DNA of 64,000 nucleotides from Phoebastria nigripes (lineage: Eukaryota; Chordata; Aves; Procellariiformes; Diomedeidae): positions 156,136-220,135 of the forward strand of contig JAYKAV010002943.1 of the NCBI GenBank assembly GCA_035582835.1, read 5' to 3'. This document shows positions 24,751-45,154 of the stretch, piece by piece. Within the stretch, counting starts at the first letter, position 1. Every line of letters begins with the position of its first letter. Both the position numbers and the translations under genes were made by a program. Below the pieces are notes generated by a model, which was given only the letters and a program-made list of their open reading frames with translations, did no database searches and had not been told where the DNA came from.

Positions 24751-27700
24751 ATGTGGATGCTGATCTAGAGAAGCAGCATCTTGGCTGTGCCGGGCTGCTT
24801 CTTACTCTCTAACATTTATATCCCACTGTAAATGTCTTCAGCTTGACCTAACAGTTTCTGACTCAAATATGACTTCTGGTAGGTCATGCACTGTCACAGA
24901 CCTGTGATTCAGGATGTTTCCCTATCTTAGTCCATGAAATTCCAACTTGACAGTTTTCAAGGCATGATGCAAATCTCATCTCTCCTCAGATTTTAGGTGA
25001 ACACTGATTTAACAGACCGAATAGACCAAAGACAGGAGTAATTATAGTCCTGGTGATTCTAATTTTCTGTTCATGCCTGGTTTTGTGTAACAGCTTATTT
25101 GAAACAAAAATTCTTACTCTAACTTTTGATGGTGTAAATTCAGCCAGTCACAAATGATTTTTTGAATACATCATTTGACAACATTTTCCATTTTTTTCTT
25201 GATTTTTGTCCACTACTTTAGTTAACAGATTTCTTTTTAATTGTTTGGTAAGATTTAATTTACATTGTAAAGATGTTCAGGACACATTCAGGAAAGTGAA
25301 ATAAAGTACTGCTTTAAGTCTGAAATTGGAAAATGGTTTAACTCCTTATAACTATTAGTAATATTTACCAATAACCCACGGGAACAACTCAGAATTACTA
25401 CCAGGGCTAGCTTTCTTGTTGGTAACTTTTCCCAGTAAAATATGAATAGACCAGACTGGGAGGTTATAATCTCTCTCCAATAAAAGACTTCAGCAATGGG
25501 AAGCCTTCGCTGCCTCTACCTGTGAACAAAAATGTACAGCTTTTCTTCTTGGTAATTTAAAGTTGCATAATGACTTTATGCTAATCACAAGTCTATTGTA
25601 GCTTACTTTTGAATGCACCACAGGATAAAAGTTTTGCTGATACTAAATTCTTATAATTCTGCCTGTAAGAAAACGCATGCACAAATTCTTTAAAAAAATG
25701 CAACAGGTCAGAGTAAATTGCCTCTAGAGTTGTGCAAAGCCATTCCTGGAATTTGAAATAGTTGTGTATCGAGGAGGAAGCTATTTGCATTAACACTAAA
25801 AGGAGCTAAATTCATACTTCATTAAAGGAGTGTAACTTTCTCTAACCACTTAGCCAGAGGATTATTTTTCAGAGGCAATGTACAATAAAACTGAAGACTC
25901 CTTACCATGCAGAATTTTTATGTTAATTTGTAAACAGAAAACCCATACTTTGCCAGGTAGGCCTTCCTAAAATCCACGGCGTTACTCATGTTTTACTATA
26001 TTACCAAGTCTTGGTCCTTTTTAACTACAAGAGTGTTCCATAAGTCAGCTTGGATAGATTAAAGTATTATTTGTCCAACAGTATTCTTGAAATACATGTT
26101 TTTCATTAAAGGTAATTTGAATTTCTGCAGAATTCTGCAGTGCTCAACCAGCTTTTACTCAGTAACACACCAAGCTGAGAAAAAGGGAAAACGCTCCTTG
26201 AAGAAATATTTAGTTACAAATTACAGCTGATTTCTAAAATAAAACTTGCTTATACATAATGTATTGATTATGCTGAATATATTGTTTTCAGAAGCAGGCA
26301 ATAAAATTATTCAAGATATTCTGAGACTCTTAACTGACTAATGAAAGCAAATGTTAATGATGGTATCATACAAAAAGGTAAATGCCACTTTGAGAAAATC
26401 CATAGTCACAGCAATTACTATTTTTCCTATTCACCATTAGTTACCGTAATTTCAAAGTATTCTATTCCATGGCAGCCTCTAAAAGCAACAACTACAAGTA
26501 CAACAAAGAAAACTTTAGAAAAAGAGAACTGAAAAAAGGACAAACAAACAAATTCTCCGTTCAGGGAAAGTGATTGATATTGAAGCTAACAATGGGCCTT
26601 TCTATATTTGTGTTCTGGAGAATTTATTTATATCCAGAATAAAAATATAGGATATATATATTGTGTAGTGTAGGAATTCTATATACCCTATAGAATAGAA
26701 ATGTAACTTTCTTCTGCAAAAGTATAAGAAAGAAATCTAAGTGGTTTTTTTATATATATGTATATACACAGTATCTTGATTCTCCTGCCTTGCAAATAGA
26801 TAAAATCCAGCAAAGTATAATTGGACACTCATATTTTATTTGCTTTATAACCATGTATGATGTTTTCAGAAATATAAATGACTATGAGTTGCAATAATGT
26901 GATGAATCAGATACACTCAGAATGATTGATAATGAAAATTATGTCAGAGGCCAATAGGATAATTTCAAATTGATTTAGAAAAAGAATATGTTAAGTACTT
27001 ACTTTCTCAGAAAGAGAAATATATTCTCCAGCTATGGGAAGAAATAAAGAACTAGGTTAGCTACTGAAGAGATTAAAGAAACATTTTTACTGAAAGATAA
27101 TACTGAAAGAGATTCCAAAGTATTCAGAACAATTTAGAATTATCCAACAATTTAGAAATTTATGAACAATCTAGAAATATGCAAATAAAATTACACATAG
27201 AATAGAATAAACACTAGATAAGCAAATAAGCAGAAGGATTAATTTTTAACTCTCTGATTTCAGTTAATATTAAAATTAAAAGACTTAATTGCTGGTTTAA
27301 ATTAAAATATGAGTAAACCACAGCATTCTAGAGGTTTCTATGTTCATATTCCGTGTATGTCCAAATTTGTAACACTCAAGTCTTAATATGAAATAATTTT
27401 TGATTTAAGATATTGAATCCAAATTTCAAATTTGAAGACAGATTTTTTTAGTAGACCTTCTAAATGAAAGTTGCCATAAAACTGTACCTTTTCATGTCCT
27501 GAGTAACACAGCCTTGGGAGGAAAAAAATGACATTCACAGTCTGCACTTAACACGGTATCTGCATACACATACCTGTATGGAATTTTTCCATTTTGGAAC
27601 TCCATCTGTTGTTAACAAGCAAAGTTCAGCATAGGTTTTTATGAGTTAGAAAATTCCTAAGGGTTTTACATTATTCCCTGTGTTTACTTCTAAACAAAGG

Positions 27701-28811
27701 CATATTTAAGCACTTCTAAAAGATTGAATTGGCATTAAGAGGAGACAATGAAGTGGGTAAGTCAAAGAGATTCACATCCTTCTGCAATAGATTTTTGACT
27801 AGAAGTCAGCACAAACAGGAAAAGCTCTTTATCTTTTTTGAGACTCCATAAGCCACAAATGGTTTTAGTTGCACTGTGTATCACAATGTTACTCACAGTT
27901 TTATTTACAGATATATTTACTGACTGTGTTGTTTTTTCAATGTGTTGGCCAGCACTTGAGTAAGAGTTCCACAACAATAAAGACCTTTTCTTTGGGTCCA
28001 CATGGCTGATTGCAGTGCTGATACTTTTCTCTCTTGGCATGTGCAGAGCACACTTTAGAATGTCAGTGGGAGTTCCGCATACGTATGGAGAGGAGGCTGT
28101 AGGAGATGACATTTGCCATGTGGCCCTGAGATGAAAATTTTGCCCTAAGATAGTTCCTTCAGTAAGTTGTGGGGTTTTTTCCACCACAGCAGTCACTTTT
28201 GTTTCAACAGAAAATGAACCTCTAAGACAATGTTAATGAATACCATTTGCCAAGAGACTCTTTGCTATCTTGTATTATGTTTAAATATCAACATAAAACA
28301 TTGGCTGAACAAAAACAGGTGGTAGTAGTACTATTCTATGAAAGATCCTTACTACTTTTTTTTTTTTCTGATATAGGCTTCTATTCCACCACACCCAGTT
28401 AAACAGACCAACCTTAGAGTAGACTCCAAATTATGACATTCCACATGCACTGCTATTTGTGTAGATTACATTATTTAACTGTGATAATGGATTGATTACT
28501 GTTGACTGGCAGTGTTATTAATCTCCAGAAGTCCTGAAGAAGAAGTAACAGCAACCTATAATGATGCAGCTTAGGAAAATAAAATTTGCATATAAAATGA
28601 CAGATATAAAAAGAACTTACAGTTTCCATTTCTTTGCTACAACTATTTTTGAAGCATAAACTAGCTTGAAAGGCAATCTTAGCTTTGCTATTTTCCTGTT
28701 CATACAAGAATGAACTAAGTGATTGACTGTGTAAAATTAGTTTCCCTAACAAAATCTCTAACAAAATGTTTTGTTCTCGTTTTTTGTTTGTTTGTTTTTT
28801 CTTGCTGTTAG

Positions 28812-28939
28812 CTTGGTAGCCACAAAGGAAACAGACAGTGCAAGATCTCGCAGCATGCCAATGTCACCATCTGATTTCCTGGATAAGCTAATGGGTAGGA
28901 TGTCAGGCTATGATGCAAGGATCAGACCAAATTTCAAAG
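28812..28939 (+). CDS. GLRA3: GLRA3 coding exon 2: signal-peptide end and N-terminal ligand-binding domain
   Basis: This exon is 128 bases, entered in phase 2 (serine AG|C) and left in phase 1 (glycine G|GC). It encodes residues 24-66 and the first base of codon 67. The first ten residues ([10 protein letters not shown]) finish the signal peptide. The mature chain then begins ARSRS, followed by the family hallmark [12 protein letters not shown] and [11 protein letters not shown], the N-terminal alpha-helix and lead-in of the extracellular domain in glycine receptor alpha subunits. Acceptor: a T-rich tract then ctgttag. Donor: AAAG|gtaatt. Met at residues 39 and 54 differs from the Ala and Thr I recall in mammalian alpha-3; this may be lineage variation. 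The ARSRS start after a 33-residue leader favours alpha-3 over alpha-1. Confidence 0.95.
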
Positions 28940-35541
<6,602 letters not shown>

Positions 35542-37909
35542 TAAAGTTCAAGTTAAATATGTTCAATGAGCTCAAAAGCTAGCTAGAGCTTCTATCCACC
35601 TGGAACTAAATGAAGAAGGAAATCCACCTCTGAGAACAGAAATTGAGAACATTTAATTTGGCAATTGATTTTTTCTAACAGAAAATCCATTGTTATACCA
35701 TCAAACACACAATTAAAGTAAAGCCAAGGGTTGGGTTTTTTATTTCTCCGTAAGTTTTATTTGACAGTTGTAATGAACTCATTATTTTCAATTAGATAGG
35801 TATTAATTTCTATAGCGTTCCACCTTTCTAACCTCAAAAATGTCAATTCATTAAGTTGCTTTTTAATAATACTTTATAATTTCATTATATATGGTGCACA
35901 GGGGGATTTATACTTTATTTTAAAAGTCCTTCTTCCATAGAGCTATTGCACAGAGATAATAGAATAACTAAAACGGTGATCTGGTATATAAAATTTCATT
36001 ATGAATTCTAAGAATGGGGTAAATATAAGTGGATTGCACACTTTTTGTACATACACTTATAATTTGTCTATTAAAGAAAGGCAGAAGATAGAGTACAAAA
36101 AGACTGGAGATTTTAAGGAAATAAGGGGAAAGAAAGGTCAAAGTCTAAAGATAGCAAAACTAGATATTGAACTGTGAACCGACAAAAATAACTTGGATAA
36201 TCTTATTTAACAGGTGAAACATATATGTTAATAACTTGGAGCACAGATTTACTCATTAAAATTTGGTGAGAGAGGAGATATAGGCATTCTTTCTCCATAC
36301 AAGTGCCTCACATATTTTGCCGAAAGGCAAATAAACACCTTTGAAAACAGTTACATAGTAATTTGGGGACAGAGGGGGTTAAAATATAGAGAGATGAAGG
36401 AAGAACTGTGGGAGTTTGTAAGATCCAAATATAGTAGATACTCTGAAATCCCAACAATTTCAGGGGTCAGGATACATACTTGGAATGATAGAACACAGAC
36501 TAAAAATAACTGGTATAGCCAAAAAAAAAAAAAAAAGAAGATAAAGGAATAATACTAAGCAAAAGCCATCCTTCTGAACTACCAGTAAGAGGAAAAATGA
36601 GACCTTTGAATGTAGCTGAGGACCTGTAGTTAAGAAATCAATAGCATAAATTCATAAAGTCAAATATTTATGCTCACTATCTCCAAAGTGATATTCACAG
36701 CTGCCTGATCTTTATGTGCCTTGGAATATAGTGGTAGATGTTACTGAGAGAGGCAGATGATTTTTTTCAGGTAGAAAAGTACTTTAATTTGTATTTGGGT
36801 GCCTTGCCAGACTGCAAATCCCAAACAGATTGACGTGGCATCCAAGGAGATTTATTCAGGTTCGATCAGAGGATTAAACAATGCCCACATGATTAGAATA
36901 GTGCTCCACAGCTACTTTTTAACGGCTGTATGGGTGAATCTGGTGCAAAGCAGGAGACAGACCACAGAGTCAGTAAAGTGCAAAGATCCAGCAATTAGAT
37001 CACTATAAAAAGGGTATTTATAAAACTGAAGTTGCTACCACTGAAAAAAATTGTCCTGAATTTGGGAAGAGGATGCCTGAGTTCACATCTCAAGTGTATT
37101 TTCTCTCAAAAAAATGAGAATTCTAAACATTTCCTTTCAGTATAACTTAGTAAGTAAGTACAATACTTCTATCTTATAATTAAACTACATTCTGTTCTGC
37201 GTTGCCTTGAAAGACAATTAAAACAGTCAAGAGAGACTCCAACCTGATCTGTAACAAACAGTTCCAGGTAGTTATGTTATAGAAAATACCAAACCTGGTC
37301 AGAACCACAGGGGTTTTCATTCTATCCATCGTATGCATTCAAAAACAGACAATTAAGCACAACTTTGACCTTAGGACAAATGCTGCCTTCATGATGCTGG
37401 TATTCTGTTTATAATGTATTCACTTATACAATTCAAAACAGACTTTTGCTTATGGTCAGCAGCTGTTGACGTCTCAGAGACTCAAATCTTCCTTTGCAGA
37501 AGAACAAATGCTTTTGTGTAGATAGGACTTTCATTTGAGTATTTTATTAGCTTTACTTGTCCCCAACACTGAAGATGAACATCTTCTGAAAAACATGAAA
37601 ATCTTTCTACCTTAAAATTACAATTAAAAACATCTTGCATTATTTTACAAACTGAATTTCTGCATTGTTGAACAAAAGTCAATTCACTGCAGTTCAGTAT
37701 TTTACCAATTATCACTATTTTACCAATTTTATTTACTGTAGTCCTTAAAATTCAGGTACCTATATCTTAATATNTATTCTAAATCTTTACACATAGAAGG
37801 ACTTATTAGAACAATTTATTAGACTCAAAAAGGACTTTTATATTCTTGATAAATACTTTTTTCCAAACTGTAAACAAAAGAGCTTATGTAAGCAACAAGT
37901 GCAAAATAA

Positions 37910-38420
37910 AACCTGGCCACTAAGTGGTACCTTGAAGTCTCGCTGGTATTTAAAAGCTGGTATTTATACCAGCTGAATAATGGGACATGCATATAATCTA
38001 TTAGCTTTAAAGAAGTCCGAGTACATCAACCCACGTCCGTTACTGTCGTTGTAATCGTTCTTGGCACAGTCAGTCTCTCTCTTTTTCTCCCTGTCTCTCT
38101 GCTTCTCTGGTTCTCTCACTGATGAGAGCTTTGAGCTCCCTCTGCTGCCTCGGTTATGTATAACACAGTTACAGAAAAACAATGGGTTTAAAAAAACCAA
38201 GATCGGATGCAAAATAGCCCGGTGCCAACTTTACATTACCGGACTTTACAGTTCTCAGTAAGGAAGAGGAGTTTGTCAGTGTGCAATGGGAACTTACAGT
38301 GTGCAGCAGGAATCAGCTTTCAGGCAAGCAGATTCTCTTAAACTCATCCAGACCTGTTTACTGTTGTACAGTGGGGTCTAACAGGTCAGGAGAGACAGCC
38401 AAACCAAAAAAAGTAGCTTA
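37910..38420. mobile_element. Possible degraded LTR-like element, unassigned
   Basis: This block is unlike its surroundings: CpGs reappear (CGCTGG, CCACGTCCGTTACTGTCG, CCCGGTGCC, ACCGGAC), and a CT-rich tract (about 38070-38120) resembles the R/U5 pyrimidine tract of the LTR at 17016-17913. A TTTATA/TATAAATA motif sits inside an almost perfect 20-bp palindrome at 37955-37974. Part of the left flank (CTAAGTGGT, in 37920-37931) reappears inverted at about 38741-38750. No clean TG...CA ends or target-site duplication were found, so orientation and limits are uncertain. It may equally be an unrelated conserved or repetitive block. Confidence 0.3.
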
Positions 38421-41400
38421 ATGGGACTTACAGCTTGTCGACTCTTTAAATAGGTTTGTTCTTTCTTTCTTTTTTCTTGTTTTTCACATTTCTTTCAACT
38501 TCTTTAGAGTATGGGTTACAGTTACTTCATACTCCCTTTCTTTGTCTCAAAAGACAAATCAGATCGTTCATAGTGGGGAAAAGGCACGCCACCTCTTGCT
38601 AGGAAGCTGTGATTCTAGTTGAACCTAGGTAACTTTAAGTGATCATATGAGGAACTTAATGTCATGTATGCTCTGAGGAGGCAGAGAAAAAGTAAATCAC
38701 ATAATTAAAAACTCCCTTAAACAAACTTTCATCATCGGCACCACTTAGGGTCCAGCCTTGCCAATCTTTCTACGTTATTGAGCCAAACGGTAGTACCAGA
38801 TCTGTATATGTCTCGATGATATTCACAAAGGGAGGATTTCACAGTCATTCTCTAGCCAAGTAAAACTCTTCCTGCTTTGCACACATAAAGGAAAACCTAG
38901 GTCCAGTCTTTCATTTTTTACATGTTGCTACTATTCTTTTTTTCACATAAGGATTTAGAAATATTAAAGAATAGCAGGAGATTTAAAAAATGTGGAAGCC
39001 CAGAATAAAATGACTATTTCATTATATGAAATTAACATAACATAATTAACATAAATTAACATCTGAAGTTTTTTATTTAAGATAAATAGTGACGTACTTA
39101 AGCACACTTAACCTTAAAAATCTGAGAAATCAATCGGATTGCTTGGTCATATAAAGTTAAATGTATATGGGCAATATGGGAACCATATCCTACAGGAAAC
39201 CAAACCATTTTCTTATTGGTGCAATGGAACTTAAATTTCAGGTTTTACCACAACATCCTCAAAAGTTCCTTACAGAGTCTCTCTTTGTAGCTCAAGCTGT
39301 GCTCAGCTTGTATTTGCACTGTATCTCCTAATGCTAAGAGATTTCCTGATTGTTAAGAGCAGTGTTTAGTTGCCAGCTACCAACAAAAAAAAAGAAGAGG
39401 TTATTCAGTCTTACAGGGTGAGAATAACATCAATGCCAACATTTTCAGCTACAAATGTTTGGAGACAAAATGCTGAATACATGAAACAAAGGCTACAGAA
39501 TAGTTTTAGGCTATGAGGCAGATAGCAGGCCATACCAAAAAGCCTCCTTTTATTCTAGTAAATATGACTGACCAACTTCCTCAAGGTTTTCTGAGTTTTA
39601 AAGGTCAGGAACAACATTTTGATCTTAATGCAGATTTACAGAAATATTTACTAAGTATATATTAATATGCTTAGCATAATGCATGTGCTAAAAGTGCATT
39701 GAAAGGGACACTCACTGAGATACCTAATGGCAAATCACAACAGTGCAGACAATTAACACATTAGAAAGCATATGTCTGTTATTTGTTTCTGCCACATTTT
39801 TGCAGATGGGTATTTCTTGACTCANTCCGAAAAGAACTGTGTTCTCCTGAATGTGGTTAGGAAGCAGATGATAGATCTTTCTGTGCTCTCAGCACTAATG
39901 AGATTATCTTACATTTACAAATAAAATGTGCTTTTAACCTACATTAACCCATTTTTAAGCCATCATAATTACTCTCCTTTCACGAGTCACAGCTCTTTAA
40001 TTTCATTAAGTTCATCTTTCTTCACGTGAGCATTTCTGTTTATGTTCTATTCTACTTATTCTAGGTTGTCTTTAAATAGAGTACTTGAAAGGAGTGTTCA
40101 CTTGTATACATTGCAAAGCTTAATGCTGAAGAGTTTCACCAAATATTTTTCCTAAATGAAGCATTTAGTTGATTGTCTCAAATACAAGGAAATATATGCC
40201 TGCCTTTGGTGAAAATATGCTGAAAAATTCTGGATATAGCAATGTGTTAATACCGAAGTGACGGGCAGAAATATCTGCATTGCACAATTTTTATCTCAGA
40301 TGAGTGAAGATGCACTTTACAGTTTCAAAATTACAAAAAACATTCAACTTTTTTCCCTATTTGACAATTAACTCCCTTCTATCAAGGCACAGAGAAGTCA
40401 ACAAATTGTTCTTGTATGAGTTTGGAAGGCGGATTATTTAACATCCTTTATTTTATCATAAACTTGCCTCTGACACCCTGAGCCTGGGTCACGGAGTCAG
40501 GAGTAGACAGAGGTTTTTCAAATTCTAGCGGCTCTGCAGCTGTCCAGTTTGTTACATGACCAGATTAATCCATGTAAATCCCCCTGCTGAACCTGCAGTC
40601 TAAGCAGACAGCATCATATCACCCTTCCCAGATACAGCATCTATTTTCTATATTGTATGGAAATTCTATAGGATGTAACCAAAGCATGCTTGAAAAAGCA
40701 CATTGCGATGCATACAGCGTATGAATTAGCAAACAAATAGCATCATTTGTTTTCAAATTAAAAAAAAAAAAAGACCTGTATCAGTTGGTTTATAAACAGC
40801 AATGGAAAACATTGTTTTGTGCAGTTCTGGTCTGAAACTTTTAGTCTAGGATAACTTTTTAGAAGGAAATCTTGGAATTCAGATAATGTGTGGTGTAAGA
40901 TATCAGGTAAGATGCTGGCTGGTATTACAACAGCGCAACAGCATGATGAAGCAGAGAGGGACAAGGAAATGTTAGACAAAGGTAGCACAGCCAACTCCTG
41001 TCCATCTCACCAAGTTACAAGGTACGGCACAGTACCAACTGCTTGCAACAGCTGATCAAGGGGGCATACTGCATATCGCTAGTGGGTGTTGAGGAGAAGA
41101 GGTTTTCAGGTGCCTATTAAGAACGAGACCAATTGGAGCTGTGCATAAAAACATGAGGGTCAAGTATCTGGTTTGCTGATAAACTGTAACAGATGGTGCA
41201 GCAGATGGATAGGTTGGGTGACACGCACGGAAGAGGCTAGTACAGATGATACTGCACATAATGGTTATCAGGTACCAATTGCTGAATTTCCAAATCTGGG
41301 GAAATCTGGTTCCCTACTAACACTGAAAATCACTCTTACACAACAAGTCAGAAATGAGGAGAAATGATCTCACTGTGTTTATCTCCTGGCCTCTGGGAAG

Positions 41401-44254
41401 CTTATGAGGATGATTGTACTATTCTANACCTTTTGCTAACCTTCTCTTTCTGTGTTATGAGAATATTCCTGTATTCTTTCCTGGCATCTATACTGGAGTT
41501 TTTTCTCAGGAAATAGCTCCAGCCTTTTGGGCTCCTTTTATGACTCTGAAAAAGTAAAGGAAATGTCAATTTTTCCTTTTTGATTCCTTTGATGATTTAT
41601 AAATGATTCAGAAAAAAACAGTGGACAGTGTTTGGATTGGATCATTGCAGAATTAAATTCCAGGAATTTGGGCAGCAAATGAGCTTTGCACTGAAGAAAA
41701 TAGTTTTGACTATTATGTTTGGTTTAGGTTTGGACTAGCAAAAATGGCTGATTAAATTGATTTTTAAAAATTGCCAGAAGCTTTGCTTTTGCTGGAGTTG
41801 ATGGCCTTTGCAGAAGCTGGTGGCAGGCTTCTTTCCCTGGCCCCTCAAGCCAGTGGTTTTTAAACTGTTTTCAGAAGCAACTCTCCAGTGAGTTATTAGG
41901 GAGCAGTAGTGTTCATTCCTTGGTTAATAGAGTGTTATTTGAAAAAGAGGCTCAGTTACAGGGATGGTTTCCACATAGTTCATATGTTTGAAAGCCAGTA
42001 TATTCAACATGGATATACAGAAAAACAGAAATATAAACTATGAATAGAGACATGTCAGTAAAAAATGAACAAATAATCTTGTCTTATTAAACATTAGGTT
42101 AATCCTTCTTGTTTGTCACTGTAAAACAGCAACAAACCAACTCAAGACCAAGTCTCAGGTTTATTTTAGATAGCATCCTGAGGCCAAATTCTGCTGAAAG
42201 GTCTAGAGATATAGTGCAATCTTACCTAATAACAGAGTGCATTTGTCTGAGAAAATACTGGAAAAACAGCAAGGTCTTGTTTTCAGGTCTCAAAACCTGC
42301 CATTTCTAGATATCCTTTCAATGATTCATAAAGAATTGAAACTTCCTTTATGAAAGGAAATTATTTCATGCAGTCAAGATCTCTAGATTGACTGTGAAGT
42401 TACAGTCTAGAGTAAGTGATACTGTAATGATGAAAAGCTGCTTGAAAAAGTTGCGGACATTTTCGATAGCTTTAGAATAAAGTACTGTCATAGAGGATCC
42501 AACTCAGTTGTTAGTGTTCATTTGCAGTATTAGTGGAAATTTAAAAGTGATGCAAGAACTGAAAAGGACTATATTCTGTGCATGAACAAGTCATAGGTCT
42601 AAAAATAATATAACAAGTATCTACAGTAAAGCAGAAGTTCAAACTGACAGTTTTCACTGACAGCAGCCATGTAATGGGCACAAACAGAAAAAGGTGTGGT
42701 CCTTTTGCAAAAACAGATGCCTTTAAAGTAGAATCTAGAAACATGATATACCAGAAGGTTTCCACAATGAAATACTCAAATTCCCATTTCAGTTGTTCTG
42801 ATTTGTAAACTGGATTCATTTTTGTGGTTGTGAACCATAATTTATTTCAAGATTTTTTTGAAGAAGATTAATTGGAATAGGTTTTATATTTATCCCAGTA
42901 AGGCTTGGTGGCTGAGTCACAGCCAAGTTCTGTAATGTTTTCTGGAACTTGGAGCTGAAATTCAATGGGATCTTTATGCAATATGGAGAATAAATATCTA
43001 AGTCAGAAATAAAGACTGCTGGTTTCATTTAACTTTCCCTACTGATATAAACAGATCATCTGGATACCCATCTATAAGGGTAACTTATGACTAATTTCAG
43101 ACCTGTGTGCTGCAGTCAAGGTTTCCAGACATAAGTTTTGTTAGTTATTGCCAACAGACAAGAGGTAATCTCTCAAGTTTCCCAACATGCAAGAACAGTT
43201 TTCTAGACTATGGCATGTGCAGAAGACAGGCACTCTGTGCTCGTGTAGAAAAGCTGCGGTGGAGACTGACAACAGTTTTTCTCATTTCAAAGCAGACTGC
43301 TCTTTGCTGATCATATTTTTGTGGTGCCTGAAAATGCAGTTCCATACCTACAAATTAAATTAATTGAAGAGAACTGCATACAGATTTTTAAAAAACAAAC
43401 ACTGATAGTCTTTGCTTCCTAAATTTTAACAGGTTTTTGTCATTCAGTTTAACAAAAGACTAAGACATGATGCTTAAACACTTTAGTACTCTTTGGCAAT
43501 ACATAAATCCACAAACAAATGTTTTCATTAATGAACAACAGCAACACAAAATGTTAAATGTTGAATAAAATCTCCAAGATTCTTCATGAAAAACAACTAG
43601 TAGTTTATAGTCCCAGCTGTCACACAAAACATGGAAAATACTCCACTACCTCAGGCCTAGTGCTGAAAGCTGAGTGGCTGTACCCACTCGATCAAGCTGG
43701 GCATCAACAAAAACTCTCTTCAGCTACCACCAGATGCGTACAGTATTTTCTGCTTTGATTTCGTAGTCCTGGGAGAAATGTCAAATCAGGTATACAACTA
43801 TCTATACCAACTTCAGGTCCCAATTCTGTAAACATTTCAGAACAGGTCCGTCAGAGGTTGTTTCATAGGTCTAGGGAATAGGCAGCAGTGGTAGTCTTAC
43901 ACTTGTATACTGGGCAATGTTTTCTTAAATTCTTACTTAAAATAAGGGAAACCTAACTTCAAATATTTTTTACCTCATTTTTACTTCATTTGAAGAAAAG
44001 ACTGAATCCAAGCCTGCAGTTGCCTTAGTACTCTAAGCCTAGGAGTAATTGTTCTGTTTTATCTAAAATAGATAAATATTTACCAGGATAGGTGTTATAA
44101 TCAGCTNTTAGAGACATACTATAGGAAATAATTTTCTCATTCTCTCTGGTCCATTTTAACAACCATTCTTAAAGATTTTACAAAACACTTTGTACAATAC
44201 GGAAAGCTCAACAGCTCAATTTAAAGACACCAAATTTTCCATTTCCTCAGAGCC

Positions 44255-44570
44255 AAATATTGCAATTATTAGGAACAGAAGACTGGAAGGGACCTCCTAC
44301 ATCATCAGTGCAAGCCCTTGCTACTGCAGACAATTTTGCTTTATAATCCTATTCATCACCTGTTCTAATGCTGTCTAAAACCCAAATGGTTTCTTTACGT
44401 GCCAGCCCTTATGAAAGGTTCTTCCAGAATCTTTATCTCCTCATTCCAAGGGAGACTTAGCCTTTAGCCAAATTTTTACATCCTGTGTTTACCTACACCC
44501 ATCTGATCTTGTTTTAGAAAAGCTGGAGGAAAGTTCACACCTCTTATTACCTCTTACCTATGCTTGCTTC
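44255..44570 (-). repeat. Old CR1 3'-end fragment, antisense
   Basis: The + strand carries AGACTGGAAGGGACCTCCT, then ACATCATCAGTGCAAGCCCT, the degraded form of the CR1 3'-end phrase in which GGAAGGGACCT precedes a TCATC-GTCCAA block. Material consistent with the upstream 3' region follows to about 44570. The orientation is the same as in the antisense CR1 at 57944, where the equivalent text is GGAAAGGACCTCTAAGATCA. It lacks the intact 8-bp tail, in keeping with age. Limits are approximate. Confidence 0.55.
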
Positions 44571-45154
44571 CATTGATTCTTCTTTCTCTGACTGCTCTTT
44601 TTCACTTAAAGGAAAAGCCAGGACTTACACAGCACTGCACTATGAAAGCCTATGGCATTACTCCCATCCTCTCCAGCATTTTCTTATTTACATTTACGTT
44701 TTTGTATTAGTCTTTTCAATTTGTTTGAATAGCAGCTACCAGGTTAGCTGTTGCCAAAAGTCTACATCCTGCTATAGCAATTACAGCATTACCCAGAAAA
44801 AGCTGTGAAGATGACTACTTTGCAAACTGAGATCTATTCAGTCACTGTTGTAGAAAATCTGAGGATCTGTGAAAATAAGATTGTGGCATCACTACATAGC
44901 TCTGTTCACATCATATGAGGTATGCTGTTTATAAAGTTTCATATTTTGTTGCAATCATACAAGAAGACTAATTCCATTGAGGTTATGATTATGTAACACT
45001 CATGATATTTCTTTAATTTAAAAGGACACAGATACCAATGTAAAGACATTGTAAAAAAAAAAATCAAGACTAGGCCAAAAGAAGTATTTTTTCAAATATC
45101 TTTAGTGTAGCTGCCTCATGATGTGTATTTAAGCAATGGAAATTAATCTCATCA

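Larger units (their letters stand above)
6723..28811 (+). other. GLRA3: GLRA3 intron 1 (about 22.1 kb, phase 2)
   Basis: The intron runs from the gtgagt donor to a ctgttag acceptor preceded by a long T/G pyrimidine tract. It holds the probable LTR at 17016-17913, the sense CR1 at 19718-20881, the old CR1 remnant near 23880-24750 and a 21-A run at 8618-8638. Small tandem and inverted repeats are listed separately. Ambiguous single bases occur, for example at 7345. The longest unexplained open frame is 144 codons on the minus strand at 27762-28196, without recognisable features. The rest is ordinary AT-rich intron in which I see no gene or RNA. Confidence 0.85.

Noticed and set aside
28771..28811. 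Open frame running from intron 1 into exon 2, giving a hydrophobic F/L-rich stretch that looks like an alternative signal peptide
   Set aside because: The frame has no ATG: it would begin at TTG after an in-frame TAA at 28759. The hydrophobic residues simply translate the polypyrimidine tract of the splice acceptor.
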